From Holothuria scabra (taxonomy: Eukaryota > Echinodermata > Holothuroidea > Aspidochirotida > Holothuriidae), in the NCBI GenBank assembly GCA_037179385.1, contig CM074187.1, forward strand, positions 11,409,450 to 11,473,449: a stretch of DNA of 64,000 nt. Reading direction: 5' to 3'. Positions 44,661 through 58,800 of this stretch are shown piece by piece; position 1 is the stretch's first letter, and each line of letters begins with the position of its first letter. Made by a program: the position numbers and the translations under genes. The notes beneath the pieces were generated by a model, which worked only from the letters and a program-made list of their open reading frames with translations, had not been told where the DNA came from and searched no databases.

Positions 44661-46009
44661 CTTGTGAGACATGCAAAAAACAATCAGTAATACAAAGAAA
44701 GGTTCTGGTTTGCAAGGCGATGAAAATGGCTTTAAATACTTGCAAAATGTAGTTGACAAGAAAATCATAAGAAAATACAATGGGTATAATTTTCATAGTA
44801 AGTAATATCAATCGAATCCTTACAGAAAAAGGTGAGGCAACTAGTTCCAAATTTGCAGGTTTTCACATGTTTTTGCCAGGTGTTATCACAGGTCTTTGCA
44901 TGAAAACCTGTGTTTTCCCTTGAAATTTACGCGAAGATTCAAACAACAAACAACTTATTAAACAAAGTAGCCTAATTGCAAATTTTTTCTTCGGGTCTAA
45001 CTTTAGGCTGTGAAATTAGCGAGTGAGATCAAGCAACCTGTACACTAAGATCCGGTTTAAGTGACGCGACGAAATGATTGAATGAAAGTCACGCTTGTGT
45101 CACTGCGATAAAGAATAGAAAGGTCGATCGGATAAGTGACCTATTAGGAGGTCCAGTGTCTTCTACTTAATCATAGGGAGTAAAGAGTGTGTCTTGACCA
45201 AACAGTTCCTAACAATTTGTACCAAAGGTATCGTTGAAGTTTCCAAATGGAAGACAAAGCTTTAAAAAATAATTTAAAACAAAATTTTTGTGGAAGTTTT
45301 GATGCATTGTGCATGCTATTACGTAACTGCGGTGGAAAAGCCGGCCCGATGTGTGACCTTTTAGACGGTACAATGGCTTCCACCTAAATAATAGGGAGTA
45401 AAGCTGTATCTTTACCTAAAAAACACCTCACAATTCTTAGCGAGACCATCAAAGTAGCATTTACCATGTTTAAAGAATAGTAAAATTATAATTCTAAGCA
45501 AAAATGTTGACAAAGTCCTGATGTATAGAAGTCAGTCACTTTGTCAAAACATGACAATATTTGACTATGCCCTGCCATCAAGTAATGTACATCCGCTTAG
45601 CGAAACAGAGCTTTATAAAGATTGCTACATTTTACAGAAGGTGCACATATTTCTGACTGCCCCATGTGGACATATTTTCGAGACGAAATTTGATGTTTAT
45701 GCAATTATGCAATCAAAAATTATAAATATACCCGATAAAAGTCACAGTATTCTTTCAAAAAGGAACAAGCAGCCACATGTTGCAATATATTTTGGTGTAC
45801 AGCAATGCCATTCACACAGCTGTCCCTCTTAACAATGATCTACCATAGCAACAACAACCTCGATGATCCAAAATGAAGACAGTCTTTGGCTTGGTACTAT
45901 TCTGCTGAAAACAAGGCGAAACAAAGAAATAATTTTCAATCGTTGAGCTTACAAACCATAGCTTGAGCCAACACTAAAATGCACGATCCTACACATGTTT
46001 TGCAAAAGT
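44661..46009. other. no gene recognised; diverged 210-bp direct repeat
   Basis: Two related blocks at about 45138-45240 and 45350-45470 share AATAGGGAGTAAAG or ATCATAGGGAGTAAAG flanked by TGACC and AACAATT-like text. Nothing else is supported. Confidence 0.4.
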
Positions 46010-46580
46010 GTTGTCATGAGTCCAAAGGATTTCCCTTTCGGGAAACCAAAAACGGCATCTTGATAGCTTATAGCGTAGGGAAGAATTTTTTTTTTAAATA
46101 TTGCAAATTTTTCTTGGGATTTGATGCATCATGGGGAATCTGTGATGTCATCGTGGCACATTAATTTAACATTGCATTAAATTTATTTATAACTATGATG
46201 CCGCTGCAGGCAATATTAGGGGGTAGATGCGCACCAGTAAGGAAATTTCTTGTTAAAAAGTGCGCATCGCCCCATATTAGGCAATGTTGTTGGTTTTACT
46301 CTTTGTATGGTGAAGGGTAATGCTAGATCTACAGGAAAAGATATTCAAACATTCCAACAGTTTCAAATTTCATGGACAAACAGGACCTTCAATTATACAG
46401 AAAAACAAAAGGAATTTGAAGGAAAGTGCCCATATAACGTAACTTTTTGTGGTTTTGTTGAAAAGCAGAGGTATTTTTTTAACAAAATAACCAATCTTCA
46501 AAGTGAGATATCTTGACTTGGGAAAATGGTATTGTGATAGGTTTTGAAACACATGGTGTGGAATATTTTTGTTTTCCTTA
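46010..46580. repeat. family C interspersed repeat
   Basis: Parallel to 51690-52180 along its length: TAGCATATAGCGT-like text, GATGCATCATGGG, TGTGATGTCATCG, CGGCACATTAATTT-like text, GGTGAAGGGTAATGCT, AAAGGCAGAGGTATTTTT-like text, GAGATATCTTGA, and a CACGGTGTGGAATATT-like end. A 53-bp insertion at 46221-46273 interrupts this copy only. Confidence 0.82.
46213..46281. mobile_element. 53-bp miniature element with perfect 8-bp duplication
   Basis: The insertion 46221-46273 has ends GGGTAGATGCGCAC and GTGCGCATCGCCCC. It is flanked by ATATTAGG at 46213-46220 and 46274-46281. The copy of the host repeat at 51890 lacks it, confirming insertion. A related sequence is at 55308-55360. Confidence 0.85.
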
Positions 46581-46747
46581 CAAGACAGAGGCGAAAACCC
46601 TCCAGAACATGCCTTGAAGAACAATCTGCGACGTTGGTCCTCCCCGTAGTCGGAATTCCTTGTCACGTGACTGGTTTGTTAGTAGAATAAGTTATCGGAC
46701 AACAAGAGTAGCCATCCCAAGTAAATGAGAAGTTTTTTCTGTTTCAG

Positions 46748-46894
46748 AGTAGGAGAAGATGATGGATGTCAGAGTGTTCTTTCGTATCTGTTTGTTCTAT
46801 TGTCTGCTACAAAGTTGTCAAGCAGAAACGAAGCTTAACTACCTGGAAAGAAACGGCAAAGCCAAGATTAGCGGATGTCAGGTGGAAAATTGCG
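46748..46894 (+). CDS. ML gene exon 1 (start codon, signal peptide), GC donor
   Basis: The acceptor TTTTTTCTGTTTCAG ends at 46747 and the ATG is at 46759. The exon ends TTGCG|GCAAGTG, a GC-type donor with an otherwise strong consensus. The GT in CAG|GTGGAA at 46882 would leave phase 0 and put a stop in exon 2, so the GC site is the one that keeps the frame. Confidence 0.65.
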
Positions 46895-49800
46895 GCAAGT
46901 GAAATCTCAAGTTAGAATAACAATTGACAAAGTAAACTTCGTAGAGAGTAAAAACAATAATTGAAATAGTAGCAGGATGCTAAGCAAGACAGGTGAATAT
47001 GGTATTTTTCTGCCACATTTTAGGATCAGTATACTAAAACGTTTGAACGTCTGCACATTTACAGTAAAAAGGTATTAAAAAAGAAGACCCGGAAAGAGCT
47101 GTCAATTTTAATAAACAGCCCTTTTTTGTTTTCTCTTGAAGTTCTTCATATTTTTTGTGTGCAGATACTCGAACATTTTTACAGAGAACATTCCAAATCT
47201 CTTGTTTTGAAGAAAAAAGCATACTACCAAAAGTAGAAACCTGTCTAAAGCTAAACTTTTAGTAAAATTTCAGCTTTGACTTAATGTAAATTCATTCGTA
47301 AAAGGAAGTATGCATTCGGTATTCAGATATACTGCGCATTAGTGTCACCTTAACATTTAAGGCCCACACCGACGCAATCATCTTACAAAAAGCATTGAAC
47401 CCCTGAAAGGATATGAATTCGGGCGAGGAAAAGCATTTTCCCATGTAGGGTATACTATAACTTACAGATTTCTGTGAGACCATTCCCTTGGAAAAGAAAT
47501 GATTTCTGTTCAAAGACCAAGAAGTAACTAGGTATCAGTATCTCGTGAGTGCACCCGGTCTCTCTGCGTAGCAATGTGCATTGTGCGTGTATTTGTTCCC
47601 AGGACAAATGAGGGTGAATGCGGTAAATGGATGACACGTCAGCTTCTGGGAATTAGGCCTCACCCTTCATTCCAAATGACAGCTATCCTACCGTTGTTTT
47701 GTCATTCTAACACCGGATTATGAAATGAACAGGTCAAATGTGGCTGTCCCAAGTGACCTCAACCTCATTATTGTACCCCTTACCTTCGTTTTGAAACAAA
47801 TTTATGTGAATAAAGGTTACCCTCATTCTTCTTGGGAATAGCAAACCAAGCGGTCTGTGCAGGAGTTTTGATCAACACGTCCTCTGGTCATCGCAGCAAG
47901 CTAGGCCCTAGCTGTGTCTTACTGGGCTGACCACAGACTCGTGGAAGTGGGAGAAATGATCAAAACGTATGTAAGTATGCGACACGAGGGCAAAGCCATA
48001 CGTATAAGCCCTTCTGAGAACATCACAATCCTCTGCTCGACATCACTTTTTCAAAACGGGTGAAGCAGAGACGATTTTTTTTACCAAGATCTGAGTATTT
48101 CGAAATGACTTTGCACTCAGGTGACTGTCTTAAAATTTGTAATTCTCTCCAGCCCCACCAATCACGGCCTTCCTTCTACCATCAGAGTTTTCCGAGCCGA
48201 CCACAAAATGTAATTCTGTAGTAGAGTTCAGGGATCCATTTCTCATCTGAAAATGATGGGAGTGTATCATTTGCTAGGTCTCCCTTGAAATTACGTCACT
48301 AGGTTACATCAACTCGCGGATTATTGCGAACACTCTCAATTAATCCATTGATAAAATGATTTAAAGGCATCTTCTTTGGCGCAAGACCGCCAGTCAATCC
48401 ATGATAAGATGGGCATTCTGTTTTATTATTTTTCAAAATTAGATTGGAAACGATATGTTCGCAAGTAATGTTTCCAAACAGGCCTAAATTATGTCTCATC
48501 ATGCGCGACCTGCCTGACAAGTTGAACGATTCAGTTTAGAGCAGATTCTTAATGGACAATACTAATTAAGAACTATTTCATAGAAGCACGTTAATGCAGG
48601 GTGTAAAGCCCAGGTCACACTACAGTGATATCGGATCAGATTACCATCCAATTTTTGTGTGTTCTAGTTAAAAATCTCCTCCATCCATTGTCGGTAAGAA
48701 CAAAAATTTGCCATACTGTGTAAATGTATAATCGGTATGAGAGGACCACAGAAATGAAATATGAACTACTTATTTCGTGACGTCACATTGACAAGTAACT
48801 TTTATCGGACTACGGCGTATCCTATAAAAGCTGTCTGCGGATGTGACGTCACGAAATATTTGGTATAACTTAGAATTTATTTCGTAGTCCTTCGATACAA
48901 TTCATATATCTACACAGGTTGGCAAATTTTGGTTTCTTTTCGACCAAAGATGGAGGTGATATTAATTAAAACTCACAAAAATCGGAGCGAAATCCGATCC
49001 AATATCGCTGTAGTGTGACCTGGCCTTAACATATTTGGCAGGCAACTCTCTGCACCGGTATAAGAGTCGTCTGCTCATCAGCTATGCCTCCTATCATGGT
49101 CGTGAGACATTAGTTCGTTAACATTTCAGCTATGTGTGGTATTATACAGTCAGTCAGATGGAGTTTAACGGCCCAGTCTCCAACCTATTGGTTCAAGTCG
49201 AGACGGCCTCGGCCTTTTTTTTCCAAATGTGGCTCACTGGCTTGTTTTCCCTACTCCGTTGCTTATGTACGCAAAACTTTAATATGACTCGACGTGGGAA
49301 TCGAACCCAGGCCTTCCGCGTGAGAGGCGGATGCTCTACCGTTAGACCAAACACCCGGTCGCGTGACATTATATAGAATAGCCGTATGACCACATTGTAT
49401 CATGTATCCAAACATACTGTCGAGGGGATTATAACAAAAGTTTCTACAATAAAAATAATTTTCCGGTATTTTTCTTGGAGTGACCTTGATGTGACCCTTA
49501 ATAAGGGAAAGAACTTCGTTACTTCGTTACTGTACTATTCTCATTGTTTGAAATTCTGTTTCGTTTCAGGACCACCACTGGCTTTGAATTTTATACCTAA
49601 TCCACCAAGCATCGACAAACAGTTCACGATACTTTACGAAATGGATCTCGGTATGTCTCATAAGATCAACCGAAGATCATGTTTCTTTGGGTGTTGTAGG
49701 CTAGTCAATTTTACACTGAAACGCCCGCGGATGCCCCCTCGGCGTACGAGTCTTAGGCCATGGAAGGATTACGCAAGTTCTTCCATGCTTAGGGCGAGGT

Positions 49801-52800
49801 CACCTCACGGTACACTCAAATGATATACAATACCTGCAGGCTTGGTCGATGAAACAGCATCTTTACCACAAGGACAACAAAAGTAGACTCAGGAGTGATT
49901 GAAAGCAAACGAAAATGTTAGGGACAAAATATTTTCGCGAGAGGTTGCAGGTGGGGTCCAGAGGGGCCAGGAAAGAAATGAAATGAATAAGTTTAGGATG
50001 AGAGAGTAAGTCGGGAGGCCACCGAACTCATAGGGCTAAACCTCTCACCCCACACTACAATTTTTGTAGTAGTCCACAGAAATTATCAATTAACCCATCT
50101 GTTTGATTGGCAGTTAGCCTAGCCCTAGCTCAGAAATGCAGAGTATCAAAGCTCATATTAGACGGCATGCACTGTTCTGAGAGTATTTTTAGTACACATC
50201 GGGGCCCTGTATATTCACCCTGAAGCAATAAACTGAATAGAAAAATGGAATTAAAGAATGAAGAGATCACGACGTGACTAAACCAGACAATAAATCAATT
50301 AGCTCCCCCCGCCCCCCCCCCCCCCCCAAAAAAAAAAATGGAAAACCTGAAATTCGGGGAGGGACCTGGAAAAATTCGGGCAGAAATTAAAAAAAATCTG
50401 ACATGCTTTTTTTTTATTACACAGAAAACTATAGCTGTACCCATATTCTATAGAAATTTGACCGAAAATAAAAAGTTTTTATAGTCAGGGCGACATTTTC
50501 GGGAAAAAGATATCTGCTTTTAAATTAGTTACAGAGTTGGACAGTTAACCCTTTACCGTTGTGCTCCAATCGGGGCATATTTGCGCGCCTCGGTGTGGGC
50601 GGAAAAGCGGACGTAGCACGCTCCGAATCAGCTTCCGTAGGTTATTGACCCCGTGACCTTAAACTATTGTCCCTCTCGTTGTTGTGGCCGAATTTTCGGG
50701 TAGCTACTCGCAGTTTCGAGCTCCGCGTGAAACAATAAAGATGGGTGACAGCCGCGCTCTCCACATGGGTCCAAAAGGACCCAAACAACGGTAAAGGGTT
50801 AATACAAACAATTGTTCCCGAGTCTCACTTGATATTCTTGCACAACGCAATGCCCGAAATGGAGCGAGCGAATATCCGAATTCTTTCAAAGCTTGTCCGA
50901 ATAAAAAGATAGTGCCTTATATTCGGGGTATCGTTTTCATGAAAAGTTAAAGGGAGAGCAAAACGTGGAGACATATTTGGGCAGCTTATTAAAATACCAT
51001 TCGTTTCTCAGCCTCTTTCCAGAGTCGTAGGCAAGACAATGACGCAATAGTCGAACATACACATTCTTTCAAATTTTCCCCGAAAAAGAGCGTAGTTAAA
51101 GAAAAAATTTCATAAATTGATAAATATACTAAATTTGAAACACATCCAGGCAGCTTGGGGAAAACCCCTTTGTCACACTTCATGCCTTGAACAAAACTTA
51201 ACCCTAAATATTAAAATGTTCCGGCAAAAGTTTTGGGATATTCTCGATTCCCGGACCACACGGAAAGACGTGAGGGTATACATATGTATCCAGTGCCCAA
51301 AATTGGACCGGAAAAATCAATCAAAAGCCATCTAGATGGCGCATGCTTGCCATGTGTCATTTTCCGTTATGACCCCCCCCCCCCGGGAATTCTTTGAAGA
51401 ATGAAGACGACACCAAATATAGTTACCTCCGCACATTTTTTATTTACATTTTTATTGATTCAAACATTTTATTAAACAAGAAAGTCATAAAAAGGAGTGC
51501 TCAGATTATGCTTATAATCCCCGGGATACCATTTCTAGTTGTCTAAAAAGTTGCGATTCTTCCAAATTTTCTGTACGCTCCAGGCCAACTTACGGTAGCA
51601 CTCCGCTTAGATTGTCACCCATTCAAAGTATTAAATCAAAAAATAAATCGTGAAACGTTTCCCGAAAGGATAATTAAAGCCATATTCCGGAGACAAAATT
51701 CATTAACTTCAAGATATGCAGAAAAAATTTCTTGTTAGGGGCGAAAGCTGCATCTCAATAGCATATAGCGTTCGGAAGATACAAATTTATAAAGTAATGC
51801 AATTTTTTTTCTTTTGATTTGGTGCATCATGGGTCTGTGACGTCATCGCGGCACATTAATTTGACATTGCATACAATTTGTAATGTTGATGTCGCTGCAG
51901 GCAACAGTGGTGGTTGTACTCTACGTAAGGTGAAGGGTAATGCTTGATATACAGGCAAAGGTATTTAGACATGCCAACACTATCAAATATGTAGGACAAA
52001 AAGGACTTTAACCTAAAAAGAAAAAACAAAGGAACCAGAGACAATGTGTCCACATTGTTGAAAGGCAGAGGTATTTTTTAATAAACATTGACAATCTTAA
52101 AAATGAGATATCTTGATTTAGGAAAAGGAATTGCGATAGGGTTTGAAGGACACGGTGTGGAATATTATTGTTTGTGAAAAGCCACCAGAGGGTCTTTAAA
52201 TAACTGCGAAGGGAGTGTCTTCCCCCAAAGTGCTAAAGCATATTCCTTTCTTCTGTAAGCTTTTTCTCGGCTTCCATACGTTCTATCTACCATGTCTTTG
52301 GTTTTTCGCAAAGATATTATAAACGTAGATACCAAACTCCTATCCTACACTGTTGGACGCGCTGACTCCTCGCGGAGGCTCAATCGGAGAGGCGGAAGTG
52401 TTTATTTGACATGTGCACAGTTCTGTTCGGTGTTCTGCGTGAACAATTACGCACGCGTAACAGAAAATTCCACTGTGACGAGATGTCAGCATGCGTCCAT
52501 TTTCAAAACGAGTTATATACGCGCAAACTACTTTTCTCTGGGTATAGTTTAGAGTAAAAGAGACGCGCACTTCTGCGTGCTGGGAAAATAAACGCAGTGG
52601 TTGGTTTTTCGTTGTAAGCGCGTAAGAATGTAAACGCGTTGTGTAGATATGCGCTTGTAAAGATACCATACAAACTGACCAAACAGTAAGCCAATGAACT
52701 TCAAACCAGTCGTTGTGCGTTAATGTTCAAATGTTCTTAGGTAGAAAGCCGACGAAGAAGCCTAAAACTGTTCCATGTAAGTGTAACATATTGAAGAACT

Positions 52801-55800
52801 GTGTTCGCAGGAATTGGAATGTTTTTAAATCACACGTATTTATACTACCGGAAGATATCAATTTGCCTGTTGGCTCCAAAAACGACTGATCAGTGATCAG
52901 CACTTCCGCCCCTCTGATTCGGCCTACGTGAGGAGTCATGGCGCCATTTTAAGTTTGGTATCTATGTTTATAATATCTTTGGTTTTTCGAATAGAATGGC
53001 ATTTTCTGGGCAGATAATCTACCCCTAACTGGAATGCTCCCATACGCCTGTAATAAAGCATTTAAGCAATATTTTGCTGCATGGAAATAAACGCACAACG
53101 ACCTGCATTTTGATGACAAATATGTAACCAATGTAACAATTTATTGCAAATTATCAGGTAATTTTTTGTGATATTATGACACTTTTACGCTTCCGTACAA
53201 ACCCGCTATCGGTTTTCTCGGCAATATAATAATTTTCCATTTTTTTTTTTTCATTTCTTTAACGAAAATAATCGAATTCACCAAAATGACAATTATCTGA
53301 ATTTAGTCATTTTGACGGGATGATCTAAGTTGAAAAATATAAATTTTCCTAAATTTCATCTGGTTTGAAATGATGATAAATCACGTCAACATGACAAATT
53401 TTGGTTTTTCTTTTATTCTTTGAAGGGTTAATTTAGTTGACAAAATGTCAAGTTAACCAAAAATTGTTGTTTTGTCGAGACGGTTCTTTTTCCTTTTGCA
53501 TGGCCCTCCTACGCTTCTGTATCCTTAATATCCCTCGTACGTAACGTACAGGTTATCTTTGGGAACAAGGGTGAAAGCTTATAATACTATGCCAAACAAA
53601 TAAATTAGATCTCATTGCCAAGAAATTGACCGCTGGCAAATGACAATTACATAAATTTAAATATTCCGTTCAATGTACTGTGTGTTTATAAGTGTGTTGG
53701 GGTGAATGTGCGTGTTTTCACGTGACGTTACAATTGGAAAGCCACCCCCACCGCCGGGCAAAAATCAAGAGTGTTTTAGTGAAACAGTCACCCCTGGGTC
53801 GTCAGCTGGTTCGGAGTCAGGCAGAGCACCAAACTAGTTTTTGCTCGTTAAAAGGGACAGATGTCTGACATCAACGAAAAACACTCTTTTTAACGTTCCT
53901 CTAAATGTCAAGTGGTCAAAATTTTGACTGAACCAAAACTGTCGGCTAAGTTGGCTAGAAATTGGCGTTACCATTATTGGAACTGGTTCGGACTTCGGTT
54001 AATCGAACTCAGGTACATTTATATGGCCTTTTTTATTCTTTCCAATGATATTCGGTGACCGTTTTAGAGACTTAATAAGTTGACATATCCAAGCCTTAAC
54101 TTACTGTATAGTTTCTTCCAGTATTGAGCCTTTTATTTTGGTGGAATCACGTTAAAGACACTCCTATTTGCATCCCCAACAATCAAAGATATGCAAAATT
54201 GAAGAACACCAGGCCATAGCTTATGATAATTGTAATCTTCCCACATTCCTAAAGTGAAACTAATTATTTATATTTTAACGCTTTGTCCTTATTTTCCTTT
54301 AGTTGCAGACGTTTTCAAAGCTTTTTTGCACTGGTCTGTTGGAGGTCCATATGGTACCCACTTGAGTGGAACCACCCCGCTTTGTGTTAGACACCGGAGA
54401 GCCAGAGATCTCTGTCCTCACGTAAAAGGCTGTGAGTAAACAAACGTACTGTAGCTTTTATATTATAAATTACAATTCTCGAAAAACGAAATGAGGCTAA
54501 ATATATGAAAAGTGACAAGTTTGATTCACATTCCCTCAAAATCGGCATGGAATTCCCTTGCCCCTTTCCGTACAGAATCCGTCTTTTACTCCGGAGATCC
54601 GGGTACCTGTGCCTATTGAGAATTTCTGTGAACTAGGAGTAAAATTGCAGTTTGGGTGACGAATGCATACAAGGTTTGAAGTTGTGACGTTAAACTTCAA
54701 CAAAACCAAATTATTTAACCCTTTACCCTATTATTGTCTTATCGCCAAAAAGTTGTAGCCAATATTGAAAGGGGAGCAGGAGGTGACTTTTTCATTTACT
54801 TTCGTCAGGGGAGTAAAGTTCATCTTGGAAGTGCCCTTCTACTGTAGAATTGGGCTATGTGTTTGAATTTAATTACACTTGAGTGCAATATCACCTGGAG
54901 TCCGTATGTGAACACACAAAAGTTTGAATCACCAAAATTTTCAAAAACGTTATTTTCACTAACTTTACTTAAAGGCAGGAGCGTGTTTAACTGAGTGGAT
55001 CGGGGTCACAACCCCTCTACCTCCGAAGTCAGTTGGGGGAAATCACTCAGTCGGGGAATTTACCGGTTCGAGGAAGGGGAAAAGTTTGAAGAGACACACT
55101 GATCATTCAAACCTCAACCACACACCAGAATTTCTTGCAACGAATATCCTAGTCTTGAGGAACCGAATCAATTTAGTCAGATTTCAAAGGAAGTTCACGG
55201 GCCCTCTAAAACAGGTTGGACACGCATAAATGCCTCCAGCTGAACTGTTTAACAAATCGATTAAAGGGTAGAAGCAGTCGCCCCAAACTTACCGGTATTT
55301 TGAAACATTGGGACGATGCGCACTGTTTAACAAGAAATTTCCTTACTAGCTAACGTAACCCTAATAAAGAATACAATCAATACAATACAATGGCAACAGC
55401 CAATCAAGAAACACCTTGTTAAAGAAACATCAGCCAGATCCCGATTTTTCATTTTTTTGGCTTTCAAGTATCTTTCATGTCACGTCAGGACTTATAAACT
55501 GTATATACAAGGTAAATAAATGAGTTTCTTCCCCAAATTTCATAATTCGATGAGAAAACGATTGTCATATATGACTCTCAAGAACCAATCAAGACACAGG
55601 GCAGACCCATCATAATACAAATTGAGGTGAACCCCCCCCCCCCCCCTATAACCTTTCAGGTACAATTCACCAAGCTGCAGTACGTACCTCTCTAACCAAC
55701 TTGCATATTTTTACCGACTTGTTTATTAAAACTCACACGTACCCAATCCGAGTAAAAGTTATCCCAACACTTTTAAAGGCATTCATTCGTCACTCCAGAC

Positions 55801-58800
55801 AACGGTTTTACCAGTGGGCCACAGAAGTTCTAAGTTGGGGCAGCTCTTTGATTGACACCAAATTTATAAAATGCATAGCTACAGGGTAGGTTTGAGTCGG
55901 GCTCATAGTGTACCGTATTGATTACTCATTAGGGTCTTGAACACCTACCAGAGTATTATCCTGAAGCAATTAACTTGGATTGTATGTTGATAAGAATAAG
56001 TACAGAGGCCGCGGAGCGAATTTTGAAGTGCGGGGGCTAATCATCGAAGCGGCCCAGTATGTCCAATAAAATAAATGCAGTTTAAGGCAGCCCAAAATTC
56101 AGTTTAAGGGGGCCAAAAAATGCCCACAGCAAAAAAGTGTGGGGCTAAAGTCCCCCTAGCCCCCGTCTCCGCGGTCCCTGAAGTTTAAGACGTTGTGGAA
56201 GGGTTTGAAATGATAAGTAGGTTGGGAGGCCTGGAGCTGTCTATGGTGATGCCTGATTAATAAGTTTAATTGCCTTTAAGAGTGTATGTGGATCATAAAC
56301 ATTCAGATGGTATACAGATATCAAGGCCTTTTGACTAATCAAGTTATTTCTTAGCATGTGGAGTACGTTACGTATGATTCTGCACATGTTTTCATCTGAG
56401 TGTTATAGCTATACAGTGGCGTAGCTACGAGGGGAGGGGGAGACAATTACCACCGCTCTACTAATATTAAGAATTTGGAACTTTGCCATAGTATGTGAAA
56501 CCACATAATCCGGTAACGCCAGTCATCTACAGTGCGGTTCAACGTTGATTTCACAAAATCCTATTTTTCCCGAAAAAAGCGGCATAAATTTGAATATTTG
56601 TTCAAAACCAGAAAAAGGGCCAAGTGAGCAACTCCGACCTTGTAACTAGGTCGGGGATTACATTGAAAACGGGGATGATGGTCTCGGACGGATAAATCTT
56701 GACCAATACTAGATGTTTAGATGATGGATACCCCAGTTTTCCTCACCGAATATGACCCTTAAAGGTAAAGAGCAATCCCCCAAACTTATTTTGAAGAAAA
56801 GGCTAAATAACTCAATTTTCATCTTATTTCTCTTCAAAGTATCTTTAATTACATTTTATGACTTTACGATTGTATATTCAAGGTAAACCAAGCAGTTATT
56901 TCTGGTAAATTTCACATTTGAAGAGAAAAAACACTGTCACATGACTCCCAACAGCCAATCATGAAAATGAACAGTCTACTACACTTTTTCAATTTGGGAT
57001 GACTGTTCCTGCCCTTTAAGTTCTACGGTTGCAGATACATGTTGATTATGTAAGGGACTTAATTGCTTGGATAGTTAGGCTGTTGATATTGAAAGTAGGA
57101 TTTAAGACAAGTCTAAGGCTATGACGAGTGGCGTAGCAGCTACGTGGGGAAACCCCCTACCCGGCACGATAAAAATGAAAAATCAGAAATTGTGACAAAA
57201 AGATCATCAAGTGACATAGAAACAACTAAAGTGTAGTTTCCCCAATTTCAAAATTTTGTTCAATTTAACCTCCTCTTTCTCAAATATTTGCTAAAATAAA
57301 GCAAAGAGACTTCGGAATTTTTAAGTTTTAAAATTTTGTCGGATAGCCTCAGAGCTGAGGTAACATTTACGGAAGAACAACGATTGTCAGTCGCCTTGCA
57401 ATCTCAGATTTTGAAAAAGGGAAGGGTATATTCTTCAATACTATTCAAAGTTTTCAAATTTCCTTACAAGACATGCGAATTTTTTCGAAGGAATCAATGA
57501 TTTTTTCCATTGTTTCAAATGATATTTAAAAATGCGAAACTTTCAACGTGCTTCGCAAGTTGTGTTCCCTAGTGCGGTATTGTCCACAATTCAAGAAATA
57601 AATAAATAGATAAAAAATTAAACAAAACAACAACCCAGAAATTTCGCCCCCCCCCCCTTCCCACCTGGAAAACGTCTAACTAAACCACTGTAGCTGTACC
57701 AAAACAGGCCTATTGAAAATTTGCTTATTTTATTTATCTCCATTAAAGACAGAATCAATTTAATTCTTTTGACTGTCGTGTTGTTCGACCAATCACATTG
57801 TGAAGACTAGGGGGTGGTACGACTTAGTAAAAACAGATTCAAGATAAGATAGCTGGAATAGTAATATGGTTAACTGATTTTATTCTTAGTCAAAGAGAAA
57901 TCCTTTCCATGATCGATCAAAGAACTGGTTTTCTTCACTTGGTTAAGGACATGATAGACGTGATTAAACAGTGTCACATGTTGAATATGAATTGATTCTA
58001 ATCTATGATGAGTACCGATATCAAACTTCTACTCTAAGTGGTGAGAAACGAACTTCTGTATCAAAACACAAGTTACCTTTAAATCAATGTTAAAGCTGGT
58101 TCATATAAACTACTCCAAAGTTAGAACAAAATTGGAAGTCTAGCTGGCGGAGTCCAGCAGGATTGGCCCTGCGGCAAAAGCTGCGGAGCTGTGTGTGTTT
58201 CTTAAATTAATCCTTACTCTTTGGATGTCTATTTCCAACTCTGTCGAAGAAGGGAGTTACCTAAAAGTGCTAATGTTGTTTCCAGGCAGAGTTATCAACA
58301 ACTATGGGATGGGGGATCCTGATTGGACTAAGTTATATACATGTCTAACAAATGACCAATGAGAAAAGTTTGCAAGAAGCAGGACACTGACTAGCGACCT
58401 CTATTTCTGTATTCGAGCAAGACACTGAGGAGGTCACTGGATGGACTTCATCAAAATCACAAGTGTCAAGAATCTGACGGACATTAATTTATTGAGTGAA
58501 AAAGTACACCTAATCGAGCTAAGCTGTCAGCCCCTGTCTGCTTGAATTCTCAAAGTAAACTCTCTAAAGTACAATATCAAGCGGAGGTGTTTTAGTGCAT
58601 AGCGATTTGTCTTATTATTTGACATTACTGTACCTTTACCATTTTAGATCACGTCCATGGAAATTATACAGATCATCTTCCATTTTTTGTAAGAGCTGGG
58701 GTAAGTAGTTAAAAATTAAAATACTTCAACACATGAAATTTTCTGCAGCAGCCAAGCTTGATAATAACCCCTCATTACAGTTATGGTGAAAATGCATGTG

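Larger units (their letters stand above)
46895..49569 (+). other. ML gene intron 1
   Basis: 2.7-kb intron. It contains the long-TIR MITE at 48604-49029 and a minus-strand SINE at 49147-49363. The remainder has no feature I can support. Confidence 0.55.
49651..54302 (+). other. ML gene intron 2
   Basis: 4.65-kb intron. It holds a family B remnant (50030-50240), the 258-bp TTAA MITE (50545-50802), a family C repeat (51674-52180) and a foldback (52309-52982), as well as poly-C/poly-A runs near 50307-50337. No other feature. Confidence 0.55.
54432..58647 (+). other. ML gene intron 3
   Basis: 4.2-kb intron. It contains diverged and complete family A MITEs, a GCGGAG-ended MITE, hAT-like ends CAGTGGCGTAGCTACG (56416) and GAGTGGCGTAGC (57126, with a possible partner CTAAACCACTG ending at 57692), and C homopolymers near 55629 and 57643. 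Confidence 0.5.

Noticed and set aside
49285..49363. Functional tRNA-Glu genes at the SINE heads
   Set aside because: The heads keep box A/B and an anticodon-like loop but lack paired acceptor stems and continue into SINE bodies.
57126..57692. A complete hAT element between GAGTGGCGTAGC and CTAAACCACTG
   Set aside because: Ends are imperfect and the flanking 8-mers do not match; listed only as hAT-like remnants.
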